Of a stretch of 19,708 nt of DNA, positions 9,007 through 15,597 are shown in pieces. A model generated the notes under the pieces. That model did no database searches, was not told the DNA's origin, and worked only from the letters and a program-made list of their open reading frames with translations. The first letter of the stretch is position 1. Every line of letters starts with the position of its first letter. The stretch comes from JAAZBI01 sp964461005 (GTDB lineage: Bacteria; Bacillota_I; Bacilli_A; RF39; UBA660), in NCBI GenBank assembly GCA_964461005.1, contig CAYWQQ010000010.1, positions 1 to 19,708 of the forward strand, in the 5' to 3' direction. Made by a program: the position numbers and the translations under genes.

Positions 9007-9231
9007 ATGCATTTAGATAAAAGAAGAATTGCTCTTGGTAAAATAGCAATTAATGTTGGTGAAGCTATGAAATATTTAGGTAGATATCTTACTGAAAATG
9101 AATTGAAGAAAGTTTATACTTTTCCAACTAATGAGGTTTTTGATCCTGCCAAACTTTTTGGCCGTAAAGAAATAAATAATACCAAGAAAGATGAGCCTGT
9201 CTATATTAAAAGAAGATGTCATTTTAGATGA
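9007..9231 (+). CDS. 74-aa protein of an unrecognised family (copy A)
   Basis: A small basic protein with no TM segment or signal peptide. I do not recognise the family. Its core, residues 24-52, reads YLGRYLTENEL, then KKVYTFP, NE, FDP and KLFG, and is shared with the 76-aa protein at 16789, so it is a real conserved family. The C-terminus is rich in lysine and arginine. The ATG at 9007 fits a GGGGG SD nine bases upstream; an ATG at 9000 meets a stop after six codons. The stop overlaps the next start by four bases (ATGA), so it is translationally coupled to the two-TM protein at 9228. Function unknown. Confidence 0.75.
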   Translation: MHLDKRRIALGKIAINVGEAMKYLGRYLTENELKKVYTFPTNEVFDPAKLFGRKEINNTKKDEPVYIKRRCHFR

Positions 9232-9620
9232 AAACAAATGATATTTCTTTGGATGATATGATAAATAGTTATGGTGATGATGTTAAGTCTTTATATCTTA
9301 CTGCTGCTAAGATTTTATATAAGTATGAGAAGGCTTATGAAAGAAAGATTACAAGGACTCTTATTCTTGATTTACTTGCAACAACGCTATCTTGTTGTGC
9401 AGTGACAGTTTATACTCGTGCCGACCAATCACCAATTTTGCTTTATTTATTACTTATTTCTTTTGGGGTAGCCGGGGGAGTTCTTGGCGGTATAACTCTT
9501 AGAGTCATGAATGATCATCATGAAGAAGAGAAAAAGAAATTACTAAATGATATGATGAATGAATGCCCTTCTTTTATTGAAATAGCTAAAGCTTATCAAA
9601 AAACAAAGAATATTAGATAA
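9228..9620 (+). CDS. Two-TM membrane protein of unknown function (copy A)
   Basis: A 130-residue protein with a soluble N-terminal helix region (1-40), two TM helices (about 43-62 and 69-92, the second glycine-rich) and a charged C-terminal tail. No known domain is recognised. The tail ends CPSFIEIAKAYQK, matching SPNFPEIECKYQK in the protein at 13887, which has the same layout, so the two look homologous. The positive-inside rule suggests both ends are cytoplasmic. It is coupled to the 74-aa gene by an ATGA overlap, and a terminator follows directly. The place next to nucleotide-sugar and glycosyltransferase genes hints at an envelope role. Confidence 0.72.
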   Translation: MKTNDISLDDMINSYGDDVKSLYLTAAKILYKYEKAYERKITRTLILDLLATTLSCCAVTVYTRADQSPILLYLLLISFGVAGGVLGGITLRVMNDHHEEEKKKLLNDMMNECPSFIEIAKAYQKTKNIR

Positions 9621-9659
9621 GGCTCTTCATATTGATGAAGAGCTTTTGTTAATCTTTTT
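9620..9659 (+). terminator. Intrinsic terminator after the two-TM gene
   Basis: GCTCTTCAT / ATGAAGAGC form a 9-bp stem with loop ATTG (9622-9643), followed by T4 and a second T5 run. The stem starts right after the stop codon. Confidence 0.9.
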
Positions 9660-9668
9660 AATTGTATA

Positions 9669-9677
9669 TGATATAAT
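9669..9677 (+). promoter_or_regulatory. Extended -10 promoter for pssD-pssE
   Basis: TGATATAAT, an extended -10, lies 18 bases before the ATG at 9695. No convincing -35 is present. The SD AGGTGAT is at 9684-9690. Confidence 0.7.
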
Positions 9678-9694
9678 AGTGATAGGTGATATGC

Positions 9695-10165
9695 ATGAAG
9701 AAAGTATTGTTTATTTCTAGTACTGGTGGTCATTTATCTGAGATGCTTCAGTTAAAAAGTATGTTTAGTAAATATGATTATCATATAGTTACAGAAAAAA
9801 CTAAATCTAATTTGAAATTAAGAGAAGAATTTCCAAATCGAGTAAATTATTTAATATATGGAACTAAAGCTCATGTAGTATCATATCCATTTAAACTACT
9901 TGCTAACTGCTTTATCAGCTTATTTTTATACATAAAAATAAGACCTAAAGTTATTATTACAACTGGAGCTCATACGGCAGGACCAATGTGTTGTATTGGG
10001 AAAATTTTTGGTAGTAAAATAATTTATATCGAAACTTTTGCTAATATAAATACCAAAACAGTAACTGGCAAATTAATATATAAGTTTGCGGACTTGTTTA
10101 TAGTTCAATGGGATAGCATGTTAAAACTATATCCCAAAGCTGTTCTTGGGGGGTGGATTTACTAA
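9695..10165 (+). CDS. pssD: PssD/Alg14-like glycosyltransferase membrane-anchor subunit
   Basis: A 156-residue protein of the Alg14/PssD/CpsF family, the acceptor-binding membrane-associated half of a split GT-B glycosyltransferase. It starts KKVLFISSTGGHLSEM, the family's opening motif, and contains a hydrophobic stretch at about 60-75, TTGAHTAGPMC and the conserved IYIETFANI. It should pair with the product of the next gene to form a UDP-GlcNAc- or UDP-hexose-using enzyme acting on a lipid-linked acceptor. I chose the ATG at 9695, matching the family start; a GTG at 9686 would lie within the SD. The stop overlaps the next start (TAATG), so subunits are made at equal dose. Confidence 0.88.
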   Translation: MKKVLFISSTGGHLSEMLQLKSMFSKYDYHIVTEKTKSNLKLREEFPNRVNYLIYGTKAHVVSYPFKLLANCFISLFLYIKIRPKVIITTGAHTAGPMCCIGKIFGSKIIYIETFANINTKTVTGKLIYKFADLFIVQWDSMLKLYPKAVLGGWIY

Positions 10166-10644
10166 TGATATTAGTTACTCTTGGAACCCAAGATAAGAGC
10201 TTTAAAAGATTACTAGACATTATTCAGTTACAAATTGATAAAGGTAATATTAAAGAAAAAGTAGTAGTACAAGCAGGCTTTACTAAGTATGATTCTAAGG
10301 ATATGGAAATATTTGATTTAATTCCCACAGTTGAATTTAGCAAATTAATTAAAAAAGCTGATTTAATAATAACTCATGGTGGAGTGGGATCAATAATGGA
10401 TGCATTAAAATCTGGAAAAAAAGTTATAGCCGCACCACGTTTAAAAAAGTATGGTGAGCATGACAATGATCATCAATTAGAAATAATTAATAATTTTGCT
10501 AAACTGGGTTATATCATACCTTTAAAGGATTTTAATAAACTTGGTAAATTATTGGAAAAAGCTCGCACATTTGTGCCTAAAAAAATAAAAAGTAATACAC
10601 AAAACATAATTAGTATAATTGACAATTATATTAGTAAATTATAA
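10165..10644 (+). CDS. pssE: PssE/Alg13-like glycosyltransferase catalytic subunit
   Basis: A 159-residue partner of PssD: the C-terminal half of a GT-B enzyme that binds the UDP-sugar. It opens MILVTLGTQDKSF, the usual start of this family, and carries the THGGVGS nucleotide-sugar site (H71-S76) and KKYGEHDNDHQLEI, both standard. The start ATG overlaps the pssD stop by one base, with a G-rich SD (10148-10154) inside pssD; a GTG at 10153 in the same frame is unlikely. The pair transfers one sugar onto a membrane acceptor during polysaccharide or glycolipid assembly; galE next door may supply the donor. Confidence 0.9.
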   Translation: MILVTLGTQDKSFKRLLDIIQLQIDKGNIKEKVVVQAGFTKYDSKDMEIFDLIPTVEFSKLIKKADLIITHGGVGSIMDALKSGKKVIAAPRLKKYGEHDNDHQLEIINNFAKLGYIIPLKDFNKLGKLLEKARTFVPKKIKSNTQNIISIIDNYISKL

Positions 10645-10672
10645 AAGATTAGACTTGGTCTAATCTTTTTTT
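10643..10672 (+). terminator. Intrinsic terminator after pssE
   Basis: AGATTAGAC / GTCTAATCT form a 9-bp stem with a three-base loop (10646-10666), with an A-run upstream and T7 downstream. It overlaps the end of the pssE stop codon region. Confidence 0.9.
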
Positions 10673-10673
10673 G

Positions 10674-10682
10674 TGTTATAAT
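10674..10682 (+). promoter_or_regulatory. Extended -10 promoter for galE, fused to the terminator
   Basis: TGTTATAAT starts one base after the terminator T-tract. TTGGTC at 10655-10660, in the terminator loop and stem, is 16 bases upstream and could serve as -35. Confidence 0.65.
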
Positions 10683-10707
10683 CTATATAATAGAAGGAGA
10701 GCAAAAC

Positions 10708-11691
10708 ATGAAAGTATTAGTTATAGGTGGAGCGGGTTATATTGGCAGTCATGCTGTTTATGAACTTATTAGAGATAATGATGAAGTTATTGTAATGGAT
10801 AACTTGTCAACTGGAGATAGAAATTTTGTTCATAAAAATGCAAAATTTTATTTAGGAGATATAACTAAGAAAGAGGATTTAGTAAAAGTCTTTAAAACTG
10901 AATGTGCAATTAAACCTTTTGACGTTGTAATGCATTTTGCAGCTAAATTAATTGTTCCAGAAAGTTTAAAAATGCCATTGCAATATTATCATAACAATAT
11001 TGAAGGAGTTAGATTAATGTTAGAAGTAATGACAGAATTTAATATAAGAAATGTTGTATTTTCTTCAACTGCAGCAGTTTATGGAAATCCTATTAAATCA
11101 ATTTGTGAAGAAGATGATCCAACTTTGCCGATTAGTCCTTACGGAGATAGTAAATTAGCAAGTGAAAAACTGATTAAATGGGTATGCAATGCATATAATA
11201 TGAATTATTGTATCTTTAGATATTTCAATGTAGCGGGAGCTGATGAGTCATTAGAAATAGGTTTAAATAAGGACAATTTAACACATTTAATACCAGTTGT
11301 AGTTCAAACCGCTTTAGGTATTAGAGATAAAATGGTTGTTTATGGAAATGATTATGATACAATCGATGGAACGTGTGGAAGAGATTATATACATGTTTCA
11401 GATTTAGCTCAAGCTCACGTTTTAGGAGCTAAATATATTTTAGAAAATAATAAATCAATTTTATTAAATTTAGGATCAAGTGCTGGCTATACAGTTAAAC
11501 AAGTAATTGATGAAGTTGAAAAATACGCTCATGTTAATTATGAAATTGGTCCAAGAAGACCAGGAGATCCGGCATTAATTATTGCATCAAATACGAGAGC
11601 TAAAGAAGTTTTAGGGTGGTTTCCAAAATATGGATTAGATAAAATTATTAAATCTGATTGGGATTATCGAAAAAAGATATCTGGAAAATAA
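10708..11691 (+). CDS. galE: UDP-glucose 4-epimerase
   Basis: A 327-residue short-chain dehydrogenase-type epimerase that interconverts UDP-glucose and UDP-galactose, or the N-acetyl forms, in the cytosol. The NAD site GGAGYIGSH is at residues 7-15, the serine segment SSTAAVYGN follows at about 121, and the catalytic pair is Y145-xxx-K149 in SPYGDSK. Later family landmarks are FRYFNVAGAD, the CGRDYIHVSDLA segment and RRPGDPA. Length matches bacterial GalE. It is a single-gene unit with a GGAGAG SD, its own promoter and terminator. It lies between the UAP-type pyrophosphorylases and several glycosyltransferases and likely feeds them. Whether GlcNAc forms are accepted cannot be told. Confidence 0.95.
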   Translation: MKVLVIGGAGYIGSHAVYELIRDNDEVIVMDNLSTGDRNFVHKNAKFYLGDITKKEDLVKVFKTECAIKPFDVVMHFAAKLIVPESLKMPLQYYHNNIEGVRLMLEVMTEFNIRNVVFSSTAAVYGNPIKSICEEDDPTLPISPYGDSKLASEKLIKWVCNAYNMNYCIFRYFNVAGADESLEIGLNKDNLTHLIPVVVQTALGIRDKMVVYGNDYDTIDGTCGRDYIHVSDLAQAHVLGAKYILENNKSILLNLGSSAGYTVKQVIDEVEKYAHVNYEIGPRRPGDPALIIASNTRAKEVLGWFPKYGLDKIIKSDWDYRKKISGK

Positions 11692-11695
11692 TGTT

Positions 11696-11728
11696 AAAAG
11701 AATATATTGATTAAATATATTCTTTTTT
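11696..11728 (+). terminator. Intrinsic terminator after galE
   Basis: A perfect 13-bp inverted repeat (AAAAGAATATATT / AATATATTCTTTT) with a five-base loop ends in a T6 tract. It starts four bases after the galE stop. Confidence 0.9.
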
Positions 11729-11735
11729 CTATTTA

Positions 11736-11744
11736 TGATATAAT
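11736..11744 (+). promoter_or_regulatory. Extended -10 promoter of the OLE-like RNA
   Basis: TGATATAAT ends five bases before the G at 11750, which is also the first base of the RNA's terminal stem. The expected start site is therefore exactly at the predicted RNA 5' end. No -35 consensus; the terminator T-tract lies there. Confidence 0.75.
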
Positions 11745-11749
11745 TTAAT

Positions 11750-12264
11750 GTGTGTGGTGCATTATTCTAGTAGATATTTTTAATGTGAAGATAAGCCTAA
11801 AAACTTATTAAAGAGCATATCTGTGAAGCTTCTGGTGCTTGCTTCTTACGCCCAGTTCGGGGTGAGTGCTGGATGGAAGGATTTATGGGTAATTACAATG
11901 GCATGTAGTGTTAACCCAATTTTCGCTGAGACTCTATCTTGTGGTTTAAAGACTACGACTAGAGATTAAACCTATTATGTGGCTAAAAGTTGCGAATAGT
12001 GTAGCTTGCCTTGAGTGAAGATAGGGAATTGAAAATGAAACTATTTTTGCAAAAAAGAGCTATCATTAAAAATTTCTTTGAGGAAAACTCCTAGAATGTC
12101 TTAAAATTTGGATTGTAGTACGTACTAAGTGGCAATCAAGTTGTGCAGTTTGTTTTGCAACTTTTTCTTTAAAGGGGAACCGCTTTTTGGTAACGAAAAG
12201 TAGGAATATGGGGAAATCCGACTTGACCTAAGACGTAAAGTTTACTAATTTTATTACCACACAC
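11750..12264 (+). ncRNA. ole: OLE-like large structured RNA (about 515 nt)
   Basis: No open frame runs through this stretch, and it is visibly less AT-rich than the coding DNA around it. Its ends form a perfect 9-bp stem (11750-11758 with 12256-12264). Internal helices seen include 11825-11829/11841-11845, 11849-11853/11860-11864, 11886-11890/11914-11918, a 7-bp stem 11934-11940/12018-12024 enclosing another 7-bp stem 11943-11949/11966-11972, 12111-12115/12133-12137, and 12138-12143/12158-12163. The next gene encodes an OapA-like four-TM protein. OLE (ornate, large, extremophilic) RNAs are about 600 nt, occur in Firmicutes directly upstream of oapA, bind OapA at the membrane and affect magnesium homeostasis and stress tolerance. 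The call rests on size, structure and this neighbour; the RNA primary sequence was not aligned to a family model. Confidence 0.8.
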
Positions 12265-12282
12265 AAATTATAGAGGTGAATT

Positions 12283-12861
12283 ATGAACAATAAAGAAACA
12301 GAATTAAAAGAGAGAATTGTCAAAAAAGATAAAACTATTAGAAAAGTAATTGATATCAAATGGATTATTTCTGTAACCGTTTTAGCTTTTGGTTTAACTT
12401 TGATTTTATCTGTAACTTCAAATAGATTATTAGAAGATATTAATCTTTGGATTGGATTATTTATTATTGTTTTCTTTATTTTTATTGGCGTCTTCTTTGA
12501 TATGATAGGAATTGCAGTAACAAGTGCTGATGAGAAACCATTTCATTCGATGGCTGCAAAAAAAGTGAGATCAGCTAAAGCAGCTATTAAGTTATTAAAA
12601 AACGCTGAAAAAGTTTCAGCTTTTCTCAATGATGTTATTGGAGATATTTGTAATATTATGAGTGGGTCAGCTGGTATAGTTGTTTCATCAGTGATAGCTG
12701 TTAAATTTAAAAGTGATTTAGTTCTCACTACATTAATAGTTACTTCTTCAATTGCAGCACTTACTATCGGTGGTAAAGCTTTAGGTAAAAGCTTTGCTGT
12801 TAATAAAAGTGAATTAATTGTTTATGAATTTGCCAAAATATTAAGTATATTTAAAAGATAG
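12283..12861 (+). CDS. oapA: OapA-like OLE-associated membrane protein
   Basis: A 192-residue protein with four predicted TM helices (about 27-44, 55-80, 118-141, 145-166) and a basic cytoplasmic loop between helices 2 and 3. That loop holds the most conserved-looking segments: TSADEKPFH at 80-88, KKVRSAKAAIKLLKNAEKV at 93-111, and NDVIGDI at 116-122, which resemble OapA and the DUF21/CorB-type magnesium proteins it recalls. OapA dimers bind OLE RNA and bring it to the membrane; the basic loop is a plausible RNA contact. The ATG at 12283 follows the SD GAGGTGA, 18 bases after the RNA's closing stem, and no terminator intervenes, so the two are probably cotranscribed. The alternative is an unrelated DUF21-like transporter. 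Confidence 0.8.
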   Translation: MNNKETELKERIVKKDKTIRKVIDIKWIISVTVLAFGLTLILSVTSNRLLEDINLWIGLFIIVFFIFIGVFFDMIGIAVTSADEKPFHSMAAKKVRSAKAAIKLLKNAEKVSAFLNDVIGDICNIMSGSAGIVVSSVIAVKFKSDLVLTTLIVTSSIAALTIGGKALGKSFAVNKSELIVYEFAKILSIFKR

Positions 12862-12878
12862 TTTAACTATCTTTTTTT
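12853..12878 (+). terminator. Intrinsic terminator after oapA
   Basis: AAAAGATAGTT pairs with AACTATCTTTT; the hairpin includes the oapA stop codon and is followed by a T7 run. Confidence 0.88.
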
Positions 12879-12881
12879 ATT

Positions 12882-12890
12882 TGATATAAT
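12882..12890 (+). promoter_or_regulatory. Extended -10 promoter of the GT2/UAP copy B operon
   Basis: TGATATAAT starts four bases after the terminator T-tract and lies 21 bases before the ATG at 12912. No clear -35. Confidence 0.7.
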
Positions 12891-12911
12891 TAAAATGGAT
12901 GGTGAATAGAG

Positions 12912-13865
12912 ATGGTAAAATACAGCATATTAATTCCTGTTTATAATGGCGCTAAAGATATTGAAAAATGTTTAGATAGTGCTTTAGAACAAGATTATGA
13001 TAATTATGAAGTAATAGTAATCAACGATGGCTCAAATGATGAAACAGAATCAATAATTAAAAGATATAACTCTTCTAAATTAAGATATTACTATCAAGAA
13101 AATGAAGGTGTTAGTAATACTAGGAACAAAGCGGTTTCTTATGCTAAAGGAGAATTTTTCACTTTTTTAGATAGTGATGATTATTTAACTAAGGATGCTT
13201 TAACAATAATAGATGCCAAGATAAATTCTGATATAGATTTACTTAGTTTTAATATCTGTGTCGTAAATAAATATAAAGAACCAATTTTTCATGTTCAAAA
13301 GCCAGTATTTAGTAATTTAAATGGTGAACAAGCTATTATAAAATTTATTGAAAAAACGCAATTATTTGACACACCTGTTTCATATGTATATAGAACTGCA
13401 TATTTTAAAGATAACAAATTTTTATATGCCGCTAATCGTGTTCATGAAGATTTTGGATTAACACCTTTAGTAATATTAAACGCTAAAGAAGTTATGGCTA
13501 TTGGTCATACTTTATACTATTACGTGATAACTGATCGCAGTTTAACTAGAGGAAATAGTTCTGAAGAAACAAAAAAAAGAGCCTGGGATATGTTATATCA
13601 TTTTGATTATTTATATATGAATATCAATCATGATTTACAAATTCAAGAAGAAACTAAAAAAATATTAAATGATTTTATAGCTTTAGAAGTTATAAAAAAA
13701 ATAAAAGAATTAAGTGGTAAAGTTTTAAAAGAATATTTAAGGGAAATAAAAAATAGAAAAGTTTTAAAATTAATTAATCAAAAAGGCTTAAAAAACAAAT
13801 TATTAGTTTTATTAACTTATATAGCTCCTAAAATCGGATCAAAAGTAATTTTAAGAAAAAAATAA
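12912..13865 (+). CDS. Family 2 glycosyltransferase
   Basis: A 317-residue cytoplasmic GT-A glycosyltransferase. SILIPVYNGAKDIEKCL opens the fold, NDGSND follows near residue 38, and the metal motif DSDDY is near residue 86. VHEDFGLTPLVI at about 177 supplies the ED acid/base motif usual in CpsJ/EpsJ-type enzymes. The C-terminal third is lysine-rich with amphipathic helices and may touch the membrane. It should add a sugar from a UDP-sugar to a polysaccharide or glycolipid. It leads an operon with the two-TM copy B and UAP copy B genes, spacing about 21 bases to the next start. The SD is a weak GGTGA. Donor and acceptor are unknown. Confidence 0.9.
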   Translation: MVKYSILIPVYNGAKDIEKCLDSALEQDYDNYEVIVINDGSNDETESIIKRYNSSKLRYYYQENEGVSNTRNKAVSYAKGEFFTFLDSDDYLTKDALTIIDAKINSDIDLLSFNICVVNKYKEPIFHVQKPVFSNLNGEQAIIKFIEKTQLFDTPVSYVYRTAYFKDNKFLYAANRVHEDFGLTPLVILNAKEVMAIGHTLYYYVITDRSLTRGNSSEETKKRAWDMLYHFDYLYMNINHDLQIQEETKKILNDFIALEVIKKIKELSGKVLKEYLREIKNRKVLKLINQKGLKNKLLVLLTYIAPKIGSKVILRKK

Positions 13866-13886
13866 TCAATTACAGGGGGATTATTT

Positions 13887-14339
13887 ATGAAGAAAATAAT
13901 TAAAAGAGAACCAGGTTTTCTTGAATTAGCAGAACAAGATTTTTTAAAATGGCAATTAGAATCAAATTATTCAGAAACAGAACTTTGCCATTTTCACCAA
14001 GTAAAAAGATTATTAGATGTTTATGATATGAATGATAAAAGAGAAAAACAAAAGAAAACACTTGAAAATATGACTATATTTATAAGTGTTTCTCTGTTTT
14101 CTTTATTAGCACTGGCTAGTATTAAAGGAATTATTAGTGAATCCAAAATGAAAATAGGTTCCTTCTCTCTACTTGCAACAATTTTAGCCTGTAATTTGAT
14201 TGGTTCTCATTACTTAGAGAAGAAACAAAAGTTAGAAAGAGATTACTATATTTCTAAACTCAAAGATATCTCCCCTAATTTTCCTGAAATAGAGTGTAAA
14301 TATCAAAAAATATTACAAAAAAGAGGAATAAATAGATAG
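13887..14339 (+). CDS. Two-TM membrane protein of unknown function (copy B)
   Basis: A 150-residue protein with a long soluble N-terminal part (1-60), TM helices at about 62-79 and 88-108, and a charged C-terminal tail. It shares layout and the tail motif P-x-F-x-E-I-x4-YQK with the protein at 9228, so I treat them as one divergent family; the rest is poorly conserved. The N-terminal part is rich in acidic and aromatic residues and contains LCHFHQVKRLLDVYD. SD is AGGGGGA, resembling those of the two small paralogues. It lies between a GT2 gene and UAP copy B, 12 bases from the latter. No known domain recognised; an accessory role in envelope glycan synthesis is a guess. Confidence 0.75.
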   Translation: MKKIIKREPGFLELAEQDFLKWQLESNYSETELCHFHQVKRLLDVYDMNDKREKQKKTLENMTIFISVSLFSLLALASIKGIISESKMKIGSFSLLATILACNLIGSHYLEKKQKLERDYYISKLKDISPNFPEIECKYQKILQKRGINR

Positions 14340-14351
14340 AAAGAAGTAGTT

Positions 14352-15593
14352 ATGAAAGAAGAATTAAATAAATATCAACAAAATCATTTGTTAACTTTTT
14401 ATGATGAATTAACTGTTTCTGAAAAAGAGCAATTAGAAAAAGAAATCTCTCAAATAGATTTCAAACAGGTAAATGAGTTATATAAAAATAATTTAAACCA
14501 AACAAATGAGATTCAAAATATAAGCCCAGTTAAAAGTGAAAAAACATCAATAGAATATGAACAAATAGGTAAAGACAGTGTTGTTAGAGGAGAATATGCT
14601 CTAATAACAATGGCTGGAGGTCAAGGAACGAGATTGGGTTTTAATGGCCCTAAAGGATGTTTTATTTTACCGATAGTAAATAAATCTCTTTTTGAAATTC
14701 AATGTGATTGCTTAATAAATATATATTATAAAACTAATGTCTATATTAATTGGTATATCATGACTAGCAAAGATAATCATCAAGTCAGTGTGGATTTTTT
14801 TATCAAAAATAATTATTTTAATTATCCTCAAGATAAGATTAAATTTTTTATTCAAGATGAATTACCAATTTTAGATTTACAAGGTAAAATATTGTTAGAT
14901 AAAAAATATTCTATTAATATGGGACCAAATGGCCATGGTGGAGTGTTTTCTTCATTACAAAGAGAAGGAATTCTTGAAGAATTAAAAACCAAAAATATAA
15001 AATGGATTTTTATTGGTGGTATAGATAATGTTTTATTACCAATTGATCAATTTGATTTAATAGGTTTTGCTATTAAAAATCATTATTTAGCCGCTTCTAA
15101 AACAATTGATAAAGCTTATCCTCAAGAAAAGGTTGGTATTTTTTGTAAAAAAAATAATCATACAAATGTAATTGAATATTTTGAAATGACAGAAGAAATG
15201 AATAATTTGACTGATAATCAAGGTCAATTAATCTACAAAGATGCGCATATATTATGTAATTTATTTAATATTGAAGTATTAGAACAAGTAAAAAATAAAC
15301 CATTAAAATATCGAGCAGCATTAAAGAAAGTTAATTACTTAGGGTTAGATGGTAATTACCAAACTCCTGATAAAGAAAATGCCTATAAATTTGAAAGTTT
15401 TTTATTTGATGCTTTTTCATATATAGACAATGTTGGCTTGCTAGAAGGAAAAAGAGCAGAAATATTTGCTCCCATAAAAAACAAAGAGGGAGTAGATAGT
15501 CCTGAAACTGCTTTAGATTTATATTTAAACTATCACAAAAATAATGTTGATAAACTAATCAAAATTATATATAATGATAATAGTAGGAAGTGA
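14352..15593 (+). CDS. UDP-sugar pyrophosphorylase, UAP1/UDPGP family (copy B)
   Basis: A 413-residue paralogue of the enzyme at 7720, collinear over the whole length and clearly more than half identical by eye. The UTP loop MAGGQGTRLGFNGPKG is at about residues 87-102, GGIDNVLLP holds the metal aspartate D225, and GPNGHGGVF replaces GANGSGGVF in the sugar-site loop. It carries about 15 extra lysine-rich residues at the C-terminus. All catalytic landmarks are intact, so it should be active; the S-to-H and A-to-P changes beside the sugar site suggest a different sugar 1-phosphate. SD AAAGAAG; the ATG at 14352 aligns with copy A. It is in the GT2/two-TM operon and is followed after four bases by the repeat protein. 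Confidence 0.87.
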   Translation: MKEELNKYQQNHLLTFYDELTVSEKEQLEKEISQIDFKQVNELYKNNLNQTNEIQNISPVKSEKTSIEYEQIGKDSVVRGEYALITMAGGQGTRLGFNGPKGCFILPIVNKSLFEIQCDCLINIYYKTNVYINWYIMTSKDNHQVSVDFFIKNNYFNYPQDKIKFFIQDELPILDLQGKILLDKKYSINMGPNGHGGVFSSLQREGILEELKTKNIKWIFIGGIDNVLLPIDQFDLIGFAIKNHYLAASKTIDKAYPQEKVGIFCKKNNHTNVIEYFEMTEEMNNLTDNQGQLIYKDAHILCNLFNIEVLEQVKNKPLKYRAALKKVNYLGLDGNYQTPDKENAYKFESFLFDAFSYIDNVGLLEGKRAEIFAPIKNKEGVDSPETALDLYLNYHKNNVDKLIKIIYNDNSRK

Positions 15594-15597
15594 TAAA

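Noticed and set aside
11750..12264. RNase P RNA or tmRNA, suggested by GAGGAAAACTCC near 12079 and the ACCAC 3' end
   Set aside because: No RNase P core partner segments, no tRNA-like acceptor end and no ANDY-LAA-type tag reading frame. An OapA-like neighbour explains it better.
11750..12264. GOLLD or ROOL type large RNA
   Set aside because: Those are usually phage or tRNA-array associated; none of that context is present here.
12543..12728. Reverse-strand 61-codon frame inside oapA
   Set aside because: Antisense shadow with no SD or homologous pattern.
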